A stretch of DNA of 64,000 bases, taken from positions 62,001 through 126,000 of the forward strand of contig NZ_JADQBZ010000005.1 in assembly GCF_016278365.1 (NCBI RefSeq). The letters are read 5' to 3'. The DNA is from Methanolobus sp. (GTDB taxonomy: Archaea > Halobacteriota > Methanosarcinia > Methanosarcinales > Methanosarcinaceae). Each line of letters opens with the position of its first letter. The first letter of the stretch is position 1. Below are positions 43,001-51,356 of the stretch, in pieces. The notes under the pieces are model-generated. The model was not told the DNA's origin. It did not search any database and saw only the letters and a list, made by a program, of their open reading frames with translations. A program made the position numbers and the translations under genes.

Positions 43001-43287
43001 ACCATTTCATTGGTCTTCAGCAGTCCGTCATACCTGATGTTCTTCAGCTTCTCGATGGCAGACTGGATGTTCTCTTCGCTGAACAGGTACTCATTTCCCC
43101 TGTACTGGATGCGGTTTATTCTCTTCAGCTGGCTGCGCAGGATGCTCTCAAGGAGTACATTGGACGTGCGGCCCTGCCTTTCCTTCAGCGCCTCGCCCGG
43201 ACTTAAATACTCATAACCCAGGTTTATGAGAAGCTGTACTGCCGGAATATGGGAAAGGGCCTTTTCGTTTGTCTCGAATGTATCCAT
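40087..43287 (-). CDS. hsdR: Type I restriction enzyme R subunit (HsdR)
   Basis: The 1066-residue motor-nuclease of a type I system. The PD-(D/E)XK nuclease is near 150-170 (RPDIVLFVNGIPFCVIECKAPQ, with D...ExK). The helicase has motif I HTQGSGKSLTMVMLART, motif II VDESHRTQFG, motif III LGFTGTPLM and motif VI LLQAIARVNR. Length is typical. It lies 12 bases after the DUF6155-like gene and overlaps the metallopeptidase gene by four bases. The catalytic residues look intact, so restriction could be active if a working specificity subunit is made. Confidence 0.96.
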   Translation of the reverse strand: MDTFETNEKALSHIPAVQLLINLGYEYLSPGEALKERQGRTSNVLLESILRSQLKRINRIQYRGNEYLFSEENIQSAIEKLKNIRYDGLLKTNEMVYDLLTLGTAMEQAIEGNSKSFNLNYIDWRNPEKNSFHVTVEYSVQRSRSTETVRPDIVLFVNGIPFCVIECKAPQVDIGQAVSQSIRNQTDEHIPKLFTYAQLLLAINKNSAMYATVGSAVKFWSIWKEKQTQAGTQEFEKLQELVSKPLKKDIISRILTTLNAEPEILEKERLVTEQDRSIYSLCRPERLLELAWKSTVFDAGIKKIARYQQYFVTRSTLRRIKQFNEDGSRKGGIIWHTQGSGKSLTMVMLARTLALDPEIVNPRIVLVTDRDDLDKQLGNTFAACGLEVERATSGRNLLELITEKQSCIITTLIHKFDKAYAAGKYQDDSPDIFVLVDESHRTQFGSFSARMRQMFPNACYLGFTGTPLMKKEKNSFTKFGGLLEPHYSITQAVEDGAVVPLLYEGRHVEMTQNQAAVDLWFERHTQGLTDQQKADLKRKYARAEMLNKADQVIYMRAFDISEHYRANWQGTGFKAQLVAPSKPAALRYHNYLNEIGIISSEVVISPPDMRESYDETDDEATDEVVKFWQKMMRRYGSEEEYTKQLINQFKHGSDPEILIVVSKLLTGFDAPKNTVLYLCRVLREHTLLQAIARVNRIHEGKEFGFIVDYASILGELDKALTMYNAFGGFDESDLAGTLSSINREIEKLPGRYSDLWDLFKTVKHAYDEEEYELLLADEQLREEFYARLSEYSRNLAIALSSDRFLSEIDEQTLSRYKADLRKFQSLKNSVKLRYAEAIDYRDYEPRIKKLLDTHIQANEVIQLNKPVNIFDDEMFDQIKEEHGIYETKKTASSRADTIAHATKKVIIEKMDTDPAFYEKFSKLIQQAIEDFRAKRISDMDYLNKVTDIRNKVVGKVHDEVPPQLTDNEDAMAYYGVIKPLIKNHGPDGKELEAITADTAVAIHAIIKKHSKVNFWDDEDAQKQTENEIDDYFYDELKNGKGIDLSPEQMDRIIEKVLQVAKHRSYR

Positions 43288-43299
43288 GTTTTTTCCTCC

Positions 43300-43830
43300 T
43301 TATTCTGCATCCTTGTTTTCAAAGTATTCTGACCAGAGACGTGACAGCTCGTCGCCGTATCCCCAGCCAACATTCTTTGCTTTTAACATGACCTCATGCA
43401 GGCTTTCCCTCAGAAGTGTAATGTCGTGCCCCTGCTTTTGCGCAGCAAGAACCCATTTTGCAGCGTCTTCATAGAAATCTTCCATTGAAATGTAGTAGTC
43501 TTGGTCAATATCTCCCAGTTCATCGGTAATCCTGTGCCCCTGTACCACCGTATGCACATAAACGTCCGCCCTGATAATCGGATCATCGGTGGCCTTCTCA
43601 AGATACCGGATAATGCGCCCCGCCTCTTTAAGGTCCCAGTCTTTCGTTCCCCGCATATTGTAACTCAGGGCACGGGATATTTTCTTCTTATACTTCTCCA
43701 CTTCAATATCTTCGGCATCTGCAAGCGCCGACCTGACAAAGAGCTTATTGTCAGCAGACAGTTCCATCATGTCCTTCACCAGGGCGATAAGTTCTGTTTT
43801 TTCCAGGGAATTCAGCCTTCTTCTTGCCAT
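43300..43830 (-). CDS. DUF6155-like protein in the type I RM operon
   Basis: A 176-residue, largely helical and acidic protein (MARRRLNSLEKTELIALVKD, then SADNKLFVRSALADAEDIEVEKYKKKISRAL, first part, and YYISMEDFYEDAAKWVLAAQKQ). It resembles DUF6155, a family of unknown function; the match is by eye. The frame extends to 43878, but ATG 43830 follows the hsdS stop by two bases, so I take coupled translation as the better start. Its place between hsdS and hsdR suggests a helper or an anti-restriction modulator; that is inference. Confidence 0.7.
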   Translation of the reverse strand: MARRRLNSLEKTELIALVKDMMELSADNKLFVRSALADAEDIEVEKYKKKISRALSYNMRGTKDWDLKEAGRIIRYLEKATDDPIIRADVYVHTVVQGHRITDELGDIDQDYYISMEDFYEDAAKWVLAAQKQGHDITLLRESLHEVMLKAKNVGWGYGDELSRLWSEYFENKDAE

Positions 43831-43832
43831 AG

Positions 43833-45053
43833 TCACGCCCCGGAATACTGTCTGATTATCTCTTTCTTCACCCGCCACTCGCCCGTAAGCATCTTCTGCA
43901 TCAGGCCGCGTTTCTGAGTTTTGTATCTCTCTGCCAGTTGTTTGAGCAGGTCGATTTCTTGTTTTGCCGTGAATACATATTCAGAGGCGGTTTTTTGAGC
44001 TTCTTTGTCTAAAGGCAGATACAGTTTCTTACTAAGGAATGTTTTATTTGTGATTGCGATAGTGTTTTTTGCTCATTTTTGAATAATCGGAAACAAATAA
44101 TTCCTCGCTCGTGTTGGTGAACTGAAGTAAAAATCGATCATCACCCCTAATGAAAAATCAATAGGAGTAAACACTCCGTAGAGTGGAGAAACGATGACAT
44201 CTTCTCTTGTATGACTTTGTTTAACTATGCCAAATGGAAAATCTCCTGTAGGACTCTTTGTATAAACAATGTCTCCGTAGTGAACTTGATTATAATGTCC
44301 TGTATTCGTTGCAGAAACCGATCTACCTAAGTGTTCAACTTGGTTAACAAGACCTTTATTGATTGAAACAGAATAAACTTCTTCATCCCCATTGCTTTTG
44401 TTCTGATGTTCTGTGAGAATATCTTTCAGTGCAATTTGTTTCCAACCATCGAGTTTTCCTTCATTTTTTAGATCAAAGAGTTCTTTTCCATAAGCATTCA
44501 GTCGTTTTTCCTTCGCCCGAATCAGCCTTTCAGTTTTCTCGATGGCTTCATCCCATGTGAAGAGTAGGTCAGCAATGGCTTTTTGTTCAGGGAGGGGAGG
44601 AATTACATGTTTAATTTTTATAAAGTCATTGAAATATAATCGTAATCTATCTCCTGTTAAACCGTAGGAGTATGCCCAAAAGAAATAGATCATTCTTGGA
44701 GATTTAAACAAGTAAAAGGCAAATTTAGAGTCAACGCGATCTGTAGGGGATAGTACCACATATGCAGGACTTACCAATCCGTCATAATCGGCCAGTCCAA
44801 ATGCTCCCTGCCACATGCGCATCGTATTATATGCTAAATCACCTTTGCGAATTAGCAAATGCTCCTGCGGAGAAAGGTTTGTATCTGTTTTCTTTTCAGT
44901 TGAAGAACGATCTACTAAACCATTGTTTATGGTGACGGATAAAGTGGGTAATCCTTCAATTCCTTTCTCTTTTCGGGATGAGAATAGCTCTCCCAAATGG
45001 TGCATTTCCCATCCATCAGGCAATATAATTTTTCCGGTAATCATCTGAATCAT
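43833..45053 (-). pseudogene. hsdS: Type I specificity subunit (HsdS) interrupted by one in-frame TGA
   Basis: A full-length HsdS frame of about 406 codons with two target-recognition domains. The first half (LPDGWEMHHLGELFSSRKEKG and following) ends in the conserved repeat PPLPEQKAIADLLFTWDEAIEKTERLI (first part). The second half begins LDGWKQIALKDILTEHQN. The frame stops at TGA 44073-44075 after FPIIQK, then continues unchanged in the same frame with AKNTIAITNKTFLSKKLYLP and ends in the usual helix KQLAERYKTQKRGLMQKMLTGEW (stop 43833-43835). A single base change (for example GGA to TGA) explains the break. The 326-residue product lacks the last conserved helix, so it is probably inactive unless read through. 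Confidence 0.88.
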
Positions 45054-45061
45054 CCTTAAAA

Positions 45062-45109
45062 CTTCGGGGGTAACTTCAGGGGTAACATAGGGGGTGACTT
45101 CGGGGGTAT
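45062..45109. repeat. Four 12-base imperfect repeats coding TPEV-type units
   Basis: On the plus strand the unit cttcgggggtaa occurs four times with small changes (45062-45109). On the minus strand, in the hsdS frame and just upstream of its ATG, they read TPEV-TPYV-TPEV-TPEV. Such Thr-Pro-Glu-Val linkers occur near the C-terminus of other mobile-island proteins (AlbA_2/RecG-like). Here they look like the tail of a lost gene fused against hsdS. Confidence 0.8.
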
Positions 45110-45122
45110 GCAGTTTCGCTTT

Positions 45123-45500
45123 TCAATACCGTAGACAGCATTGATAGCCCTGTTCTGTAAAGGCGTAAGGTAAATAGTGCCATCCTTCGCGTTCCGAACT
45201 TGAGGTAACAATCTGTGACCTCAAAACCTTATATTCTTCCGCAGTTAACTGGAATCTAAAATCAGAGTTATTGTTTCCTGAACCGGTAGCAAACTGCGAC
45301 CAGCTTAATTGTCGTGCCAGTGGAACGATAATCTTATTATCAGGGGACGATTCAGCAAACAGCATCATGCACCTCAGGTTTCTGGTTTCAGCATAATTCG
45401 TTAACGTGTTAATCTGATTCTGACTCATGATTCCAATTCCGGATTTTGTGATTTTGTTTGAGGTAATTTCATCAAATCTTCCGTACCTGTTATTCCTCAT
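45123..45500 (-). pseudogene. Decayed DUF1016/ORF6N composite fragment
   Basis: A 125-residue open frame made of two unrelated pieces. Residues about 40-75 (MMLFAESSPDNKIIVPLARQ then LSWSQF) match the DUF1016 nuclease N-terminal region. Residues about 80-118 (FRFQLTAEEYKVLRSQIVTS, then YLPYAFTEQG) match ORF6N. After TEQG the family sequence continues only in the next frame (LSMLSTVLKSETA), so a frameshift has occurred. Both domains are far too short to work. It overlaps the rhuM stop by 11 bases. It is best read as deletion debris that fused two genes. Confidence 0.75.
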
Positions 45501-46530
45501 ACTTTGGATTGTTTGGCAAATCCTTGATCATTCTGTCAAAATCTGATTCAAACATCTGATCCTGCACAATGCGGTATTTTTGGAACTCACTTTCAGCATA
45601 TTCTTTAGCAGCATTGGAAGTTATTTTTCCACTGTCATGAAGAATATCCCGATCATCAAACTCAAGGAACTTATCCAGACGTTTAGCCCAATCTTCCATT
45701 GTCATTGGTATTCTTCTTCGTGCCCTTTCCTCTGCCAGATCCAGATAGGCGTTAACGATACGTCCTAATGATTCCAGTTCACCTTTTGCAAGATAATTTT
45801 TCGCAACTGAAACATCGCTTTTCAAAATCTTACCATCTGGTGCATTTTCCCAGGTACTAAGCCCCATGTTAGTTTTAGTACTGTCTGCTCTCTCCACAAT
45901 AAGTTCGGCTGCTGTGTGTCCATGTATGGCAAAATGCAACTTGTTCTGTACTCTTGCAAAAAATGCCTTAGTTGTAGGTGCATTCTTATTGTAGTCCACA
46001 CTGGTGGCGTAAATATCTGTAATTTTCTGGTAAAACCTGCGCTCACTGAGTCTGATCTCTCGAATTTCCTCAAGAAGATGCTCAAAATAATCTTCGTTAA
46101 GGAAGGAACCATTTTCCATACGCTTCTTATCCAGCACATAGCCCTTGATGGCAAAGTCGTGCAAAACTCTCGTAGCCCATTGACGAAACTGTGTTGCACG
46201 TATCGAATTAACCCTGTATCCTACAGAAATTATAGCGTCAAGATTGTAAAAATCGACCGATCTTTTGACTTCTCTTGAACCTTCAGTTTGAACTATCTGG
46301 AATTTCCGGATGGTTTCATTTTTATTAATCTCAGACTGTTTGTAGCAATTTATCAAATGCTCACTTATTGTTTTGATACTCACTTCAAACAAAGTTGCAA
46401 TCATTTTCTGGGATAGCCAGATAGTCTCATCTTCGTATCTCACTTCAATGCTCTGTTCGCCAGCCTGCCCTGTAAAGATGAGAAATTCCGCAGTGCTGTT
46501 GCGGATTAATTTTTTACTACTCTCGCTCAT
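45490..46530 (-). CDS. rhuM: RhuM family protein within the type I RM operon
   Basis: A 346-residue RhuM (virulence-protein family) member: EVRYEDETIWLSQKMIATLFEVSIKTISEHL (first part), then REVKRSVDFYNLDAIISVGYRVNS, ATQFRQWATRVLHDFAIKGYVLD and the C-terminal DKFLEFDDRDIL. The N-terminal half looks like a DNA-binding BRO/ORF6N-type fold. RhuM genes recur in type I RM islands of bacteria and archaea, with unknown function. The ATG overlaps the hsdM stop by four bases, so it is co-translated with the methylase. Composition by eye is more AT-rich than in hsdM and hsdR, suggesting a separate origin. Confidence 0.88.
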   Translation of the reverse strand: MSESSKKLIRNSTAEFLIFTGQAGEQSIEVRYEDETIWLSQKMIATLFEVSIKTISEHLINCYKQSEINKNETIRKFQIVQTEGSREVKRSVDFYNLDAIISVGYRVNSIRATQFRQWATRVLHDFAIKGYVLDKKRMENGSFLNEDYFEHLLEEIREIRLSERRFYQKITDIYATSVDYNKNAPTTKAFFARVQNKLHFAIHGHTAAELIVERADSTKTNMGLSTWENAPDGKILKSDVSVAKNYLAKGELESLGRIVNAYLDLAEERARRRIPMTMEDWAKRLDKFLEFDDRDILHDSGKITSNAAKEYAESEFQKYRIVQDQMFESDFDRMIKDLPNNPKYEE

Positions 46531-48095
46531 CGCTGAATCTCCTTCAGCTTCTCAGCCATCTTTATCCGAACCTCTGCCAGCTCCCTTTCCAGCTCGTCGA
46601 TCTCTCTCTGGACAACATCGATATCGATCTCCTCTTCTTCCTCGAAGGTGTCCACATAGCGGGGGATATTCAGGTTGAAGTCGTTCTCCTTGATCTCTCC
46701 AAAATCTGCCGTATGGGCATACTTATCCACATCCTTCCTGGAATCGTACACTTCCATGATCCTTGCCAGATGCTCGTCCGAAAGCGTGTTCTGGTTCTTC
46801 CCGGACCTAAATTCCCGGCTGGCATCGATGAAGAGCACACCCTTGCAGTCCTCCCTGGCTCCTCCATTTTCCCGTGAGCGGTCAAATACCAGGATGGCTA
46901 CGGGAATATTGGTGGTGGGGAACAGGTTTCCCGGAAGGCCGATAACTGCGTCAAGCAAATTTTCCTCGATCATCTTCCGGCGGATCTGGCCCTCCTGAGC
47001 TCCCCTGAATAAAACTCCGTGGGGCACAACCACAGCCACACGTCCCTCCTTTTCCAGTGCGATTTCAACCATGTGGCTGATGAATGCCCAGTCTCCCTTG
47101 CTTTTTGGGGGGACGCCACGCCAGAAACGGTTGTACTGGTCGCTTTCCGCATTCTCGGCACCCCACTTGTCCAGTGAGAAGGGCGGATTGGCAACAACAC
47201 AATTGAACTTCATCAGGCGGTCATTCTCCACCAGAAGCGGGCTGTTCAGCGTATCACACCACTCAATGCGGGCACTGTCAAAACTGTGCAGGAACATATT
47301 CATCCGGCATAGTGCCCAGGTACTGCCATTCGACTCCTGCCCGAAAAGAGCAAAATCCCGGCTACTTATCTGTCTGGCAGCTTGGACCAGAAGGCCGCCG
47401 GAGCCACATGCAGGGTCACATATACGATCTCCCGGTTTTGGCCTGGCAAGCCTGGCAACAAGTTCCGTAACCTTTGGCGGGGTAAAGAACTCCCCTGCCT
47501 TCTTACCGGAATCCGAAGCAAAGCGCTCTATCAGGTATATGTAGGTGTTCCCGATCACATCCTCCGAAACAAGGCTTGGCTTCATATTCAGCTGTGGTTT
47601 GTGGAAGTCTTCCAGAAGCTGCTTCAGGCGCCTGTTCCTGTCCTTTGTTTTTCCCAGGTTTGCCTCGCTGTTAAAGTCAATGTTGCGGAAAACTCCCTCA
47701 AGCTTACTCTTGTTTGACTCTTCAATATGGTCGAGCACAATATTGATCAACTCGCCGATGTTTGCGGCAGCCCTGCGGTCATAGAGGCTGTAATAGGTGG
47801 CAGGAAACTCATCCAGCAATGTTTCTTCGCCTGTCTTCTCATCGGTTTCGATCAACCTTACAACCGGAAGAACAAACCGCTCACGTTCCAGCTTGCGTCT
47901 TATACGCTCATCATCGTCTCCATATTGCTCCCGGTATGATTCGTAATGGTCCTGCCACACATCGGATATGTATTTCAGGAACAGCATAACAAGAATGTAA
48001 TCCTTGTATTGTGCCGGGTCAACAACTCCCCTGAACGTGTCGCACGCCGCCCAGGCTGCATTGTTGATATCTTTCTGGTCAACTTGTTTCATCAT
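46527..48095 (-). CDS. hsdM: Type I DNA methyltransferase M subunit (HsdM)
   Basis: An N6-adenine methylase of 522 residues. HsdM N-terminal helices open the protein (DQKDINNAAWAACDTFRGVV). The SAM motif is GDRICDPACGSGGLLVQAARQ (about 225) and the catalytic motif is VVANPPFSLDKWG (NPPF). AGAGGA lies five bases before ATG 48095, so I prefer it to the upstream frame start at 48113. It overlaps the upstream half-HsdS gene by 17 bases and rhuM by four. All catalytic motifs are present. Confidence 0.95.
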   Translation of the reverse strand: MMKQVDQKDINNAAWAACDTFRGVVDPAQYKDYILVMLFLKYISDVWQDHYESYREQYGDDDERIRRKLERERFVLPVVRLIETDEKTGEETLLDEFPATYYSLYDRRAAANIGELINIVLDHIEESNKSKLEGVFRNIDFNSEANLGKTKDRNRRLKQLLEDFHKPQLNMKPSLVSEDVIGNTYIYLIERFASDSGKKAGEFFTPPKVTELVARLARPKPGDRICDPACGSGGLLVQAARQISSRDFALFGQESNGSTWALCRMNMFLHSFDSARIEWCDTLNSPLLVENDRLMKFNCVVANPPFSLDKWGAENAESDQYNRFWRGVPPKSKGDWAFISHMVEIALEKEGRVAVVVPHGVLFRGAQEGQIRRKMIEENLLDAVIGLPGNLFPTTNIPVAILVFDRSRENGGAREDCKGVLFIDASREFRSGKNQNTLSDEHLARIMEVYDSRKDVDKYAHTADFGEIKENDFNLNIPRYVDTFEEEEEIDIDVVQREIDELERELAEVRIKMAEKLKEIQR

Positions 48096-48696
48096 TTTGA
48101 TCCTCTTTTGCAAGCTGCATTAACAGTACGGAAATGTATCTCCCTCGTTTTTCAGCCAGTGCGCTCAATATCATCCGCTCCCCGGCGGATAATGCTGCCA
48201 GCTCGACAATATTATTCTGCATTTTCAAAGAAGGCAGGTGAACAGGCATCTCTTCCAGCTCTTTGCTCCTTATCATGTTAACAGATGTTCCTGCCTGCAC
48301 GGAAGTCAGATAGCGCTGTGCATCCGCTTGGCTGATGTACCAGTTCAGGTACTCCGGAAGAACATTTTTAAAATTTGTAATTCTGATTCTTAGCAGGGGT
48401 GCAGCAATAACAGATTTTCCAGGATTATCACGGATAACTGCAGAAGTATTTACTTGGCCCCTGGACCTGAAAACCAAGTCCCCTCTCCGGACAAAATGCT
48501 GCTCTTTCAGATTATGCATATCGATTCTCATCAACCCACTGAAGTCCACACTGTTGTCATCAAGCAGGTCCTTCATCTGGATGACTGCAATATTTCCGTT
48601 TTCAGAGGCTTCAAGCCGGGACCTGAATGAGTACCCCATTTGCACTGTTGCTATATCACTAATTATTGCCGTGCTCACATATTGCAGTAATGCCAT
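48079..48696 (-). CDS. Half-length type I specificity subunit (single target-recognition domain)
   Basis: A 205-residue HsdS-type protein with one target-recognition domain (ISDIATVQMGYSFRSRLEASENGNIAVIQMKDL, first part; VRRGDLVFRSRGQVNTSAVI; LPEYLNWYISQADAQRYLTSVQAGTSVNMI) and one C-terminal helix (LPSLKMQNNIVELAALSAGERMILSAL). Full subunits have two such domains. Half-size subunits can dimerise and specify a symmetric site. It is the first gene of the operon, upstream of hsdM. A TATA-like element (ttgtatag on the minus strand, near 48737-48744) and a short leader without a clear ribosome site precede it. Confidence 0.87.
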   Translation of the reverse strand: MALLQYVSTAIISDIATVQMGYSFRSRLEASENGNIAVIQMKDLLDDNSVDFSGLMRIDMHNLKEQHFVRRGDLVFRSRGQVNTSAVIRDNPGKSVIAAPLLRIRITNFKNVLPEYLNWYISQADAQRYLTSVQAGTSVNMIRSKELEEMPVHLPSLKMQNNIVELAALSAGERMILSALAEKRGRYISVLLMQLAKEDQNDETS

Positions 48697-49081
48697 TTCT
48701 GTATATTAAACTGTTGTTAAGTAATTTCTAAAATTGCAGCTATACAATTATCTCGATTTACGGTTCATTCACTCTGCATCAGGACTTCCTACGGATTATG
48801 GTTCTGTAGAAACTATTAAAATCAATAACTATAATCCAAATTTGGCAAAAACAATCCCCATCATGTATCATATTTAAGAGTTCTGTGTGTACTCTTAATT
48901 ATTTGATTATAAGGGGGTTTCATTTAGGGCCTTGGGACGCGTAGGATGCCAGTTAGATTCACTAACGTTAGATTGAAAAAGGCAAACATGTTTAACTGGT
49001 GATGAGACAAAATCATCATTTAACCTAAATGTAATTAAAAATGCTATAATGGCGTAAACATATTTAGTATAAATTTAGTAT
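48697..49081. other. Spacer between the RM operon and the thermosome gene
   Basis: About 385 AT-rich bases with no supported gene. The left side holds the probable promoter of the RM operon. Weak inverted repeats occur (for example gatga/tcatc near 49001-49017 and a repeated gttagatt near 48951-48974). I see no attachment-site duplication. Confidence 0.5.
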
Positions 49082-49114
49082 AAAAAAAGGATGCAGCGCA
49101 GAACTATTCTGCGC
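49082..49114 (-). terminator. Hairpin and T-run terminator of the thermosome gene
   Basis: GCGCAGAA-CTA-TTCTGCGC (49096-49114) is a perfect eight-base-pair hairpin. On the minus strand it is followed by gctgcatcc and seven Ts. It lies 26 bases past the thermosome stop codon, in the right orientation, and looks like an intrinsic-type terminator. Confidence 0.8.
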
Positions 49115-49140
49115 CCTGTATATTTTCAGTTTCCTGATAT

Positions 49141-50790
49141 TTACATATCTTCCATGCCGGGCATTCCGCCTGGTGGCATGTTTGGTACCATGTCAGCACC
49201 GGATGGTCCGCCAGGTCCCTGTCTGGATGCGATGATGTCGTCGATCCTCAGGATCATGACTGCGGATTCTGCAGCAGCGTTGATAGCCTGGGTCTTTACC
49301 CTGAGTGGCTCAACTACTCCGGCTTCCCACATGTCGATGACTTTACCTTCATATACATTGAGTCCGGCTGTTTTCTGGCCCTTTTCGTGGTGTGAGCGCA
49401 GTTCCATAAGCATGTCTATGGGGTCAAGACCTGCATTTTCTGCAAGGGTCCTCGGGATGATCTCAAGAGCATCTGCGAAGGCCTTTACAGCAAGCTGTTC
49501 TCTACCGCTGAGGGTTGATGCGTATTCCTGGAGCCTGAGTGAAACCTCAACTTCAGGTGAACCGCCGCCAGCTACAAGCTGCTCGTCCTCTATGACTACA
49601 CCGACCACTCTCAAAGCGTCGTGAAGCGCCCTTTCAATGTTGTCGATAACATGCTCTGTGCCGCCGCGCAGAAGGATAGATACTGCTTTTGGATTCTTGC
49701 AGCCTGTGACAAAGGTCATTTCGTCGCCACCGATTTTCTTTTCCTCTACGAGTGCAGCGTAACCGAGGTCTGCCTGAGTGATTTCATCAAGGTTTGTGAC
49801 AAGTTTGCCGCCGGTTGCCTTTGAAAGTTTCTCCATATCGCTCTTCTTGACACGTCTTACCGCAAATATGCCTGCTTTTGCAAGGTAGTGCTGTGCCATG
49901 TCATCGATACCTTTCTGGCAGAAAGCTACAGTTGCACCACTCTTAACTACTTTCTCGACGATGTCCTTGATCATCTTCTCTTCCTGATCAAGGAATGACT
50001 GGAGCTGCTCTGGTGATGTGATTGATATCTCTGCATCAACCTCTGTGTCCTTGAGCTCAATAGCAGTGTTAATGAGTGCTATTTTTGCATCTGCGACCTT
50101 CTTTGGCATGTTGGTGTGTACACGTTCCTTATCGATGATCATACCCTCTATGAGCTTTGATTCTTCGATGCGTGCGCCTACCTTCTTCTCAACCTTGATG
50201 TTGTCCATGTCGACCTTGTTGTCTTCATCAACAATGCTTATCATGGCTGAAACAGCGATTTCAGAAAGTATGTCTTTGTTTGCCTCTGCTCCCTTGCCTG
50301 TCATGGCAGTGCCGGCAATGTTCAACAGTACGCTTCTGTCATTCTTTGTAACTGACTTTGCCAATGTCTTGATAATCTCTGCGGCCTTCTCGGAAGCAAG
50401 CCTGTAACCGGATGCAATAATGGTGGGGTGGATGTCCTGGTCGATAAGTTCTTCCGCCTTCTTGAGCAGTTCCCCTGCAATGACTGCCGCCGTAGTGGTT
50501 CCGTCTCCAACCTCATTATCCTGGGTCTTTGCAACCTCTACGATCATCTTTGCTGCGGGGTGCTCGATGTCCATCTCTTTGAGAATGGTTGCACCATCGT
50601 TTGTGATAACAACATCTCCAAGGCTGTCAACAAGCATCTTGTCCATTCCTTTGGGACCCAATGTTGTCCTAACAGCTTCAGCGACTGCCTTTGCAGCCAT
50701 GATGTTATTGCTCTGTGCTTCTCTGCCTCTAGTTCTCTGGCTTCCTTCTCTTAATATGAAAATCGGCTGTCCAGCCATCTGTCCTGCCAT
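49141..50790 (-). CDS. thsA: Thermosome (group II chaperonin) subunit
   Basis: A 549-residue subunit of the archaeal double-ring chaperonin that folds proteins using ATP. Marks are [29 protein letters not shown] (first part about 42-55), the ATPase [15 protein letters not shown] (about 95), the apical-domain region and the flexible Gly/Met-rich tail (GGMPGMEDM). AGGAGG lies about 10 bases before the ATG. A TATA box (cttatatag on the minus strand, near 50863-50872) predicts a leader of about 50 bases. A hairpin terminator follows. Methanosarcinal genomes carry several subunits, so the number of this one is uncertain. Confidence 0.97.
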   Translation of the reverse strand: MAGQMAGQPIFILREGSQRTRGREAQSNNIMAAKAVAEAVRTTLGPKGMDKMLVDSLGDVVITNDGATILKEMDIEHPAAKMIVEVAKTQDNEVGDGTTTAAVIAGELLKKAEELIDQDIHPTIIASGYRLASEKAAEIIKTLAKSVTKNDRSVLLNIAGTAMTGKGAEANKDILSEIAVSAMISIVDEDNKVDMDNIKVEKKVGARIEESKLIEGMIIDKERVHTNMPKKVADAKIALINTAIELKDTEVDAEISITSPEQLQSFLDQEEKMIKDIVEKVVKSGATVAFCQKGIDDMAQHYLAKAGIFAVRRVKKSDMEKLSKATGGKLVTNLDEITQADLGYAALVEEKKIGGDEMTFVTGCKNPKAVSILLRGGTEHVIDNIERALHDALRVVGVVIEDEQLVAGGGSPEVEVSLRLQEYASTLSGREQLAVKAFADALEIIPRTLAENAGLDPIDMLMELRSHHEKGQKTAGLNVYEGKVIDMWEAGVVEPLRVKTQAINAAAESAVMILRIDDIIASRQGPGGPSGADMVPNMPPGGMPGMEDM

Positions 50791-50986
50791 TTATTTCTAT
50801 CCTCCTGTTATTGGAAATTATGGAATAATTCTAAATTCCTGACGTTTTCTAATGAATGTTGTTCTATATAAGCGTATCGATGAACGTGTGCTATTCTTCA
50901 AAAAAGCAGACTTAACAGTAAATAGCGAAACAACTCGGGAAAACACGGGAATTTATAAAAAACGAAGAAAAAAGGGTGAGACTAAC

Positions 50987-51160
50987 TCACCTTACAATTG
51001 CTTTTGGAGATCTCTGCATGAATCTCCTTTTGGTGCCGTTTGAGGAATACCTCTGTGCCGGACCCGGATGAGCCTTGATCCCTTTGGACTTCTGTACTTT
51101 TATTGTTCTACCCTTGCGGCCTTTTACCTTGACCCATTCAATACTGCCAGTTTTACCCAT
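50987..51160 (-). CDS. DUF5350 small basic protein
   Basis: A 57-residue, very basic protein ([20 protein letters not shown], then [24 protein letters not shown]) of the DUF5350 archaeal family. It probably binds nucleic acid, perhaps on the ribosome, which is inference. A longer frame runs to 51247; the AGAGGA seven bases before ATG 51160 and the family N-terminus decide the start. It lies upstream of the thermosome gene on the same strand but about 200 bases away, with its own unit likely. Confidence 0.85.
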   Translation of the reverse strand: MGKTGSIEWVKVKGRKGRTIKVQKSKGIKAHPGPAQRYSSNGTKRRFMQRSPKAIVR

Positions 51161-51356
51161 TATAAATCCTCTGTGAAATCTGATTATAAGATAAACAAGA
51201 TAAGCAAATGATGCCCAATAACGCCAGCATTCAATACGGCTGGTCATTCTCGTTCTAAGTTTACCTTTAGATGTGATGCTTGTTATTAAACCTTACGGGA
51301 AATATAGAGGTTGACTGAGACCAAAATTGCTTTTAATCCGAACCATCTATGCAGGT

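Noticed and set aside
44073-44075. TGA in hsdS as selenocysteine
   Set aside because: No archaeal SECIS-like element is apparent, the residue is not catalytic in HsdS, and Methanosarcinaceae are not known to use selenocysteine. A nonsense mutation is simpler.
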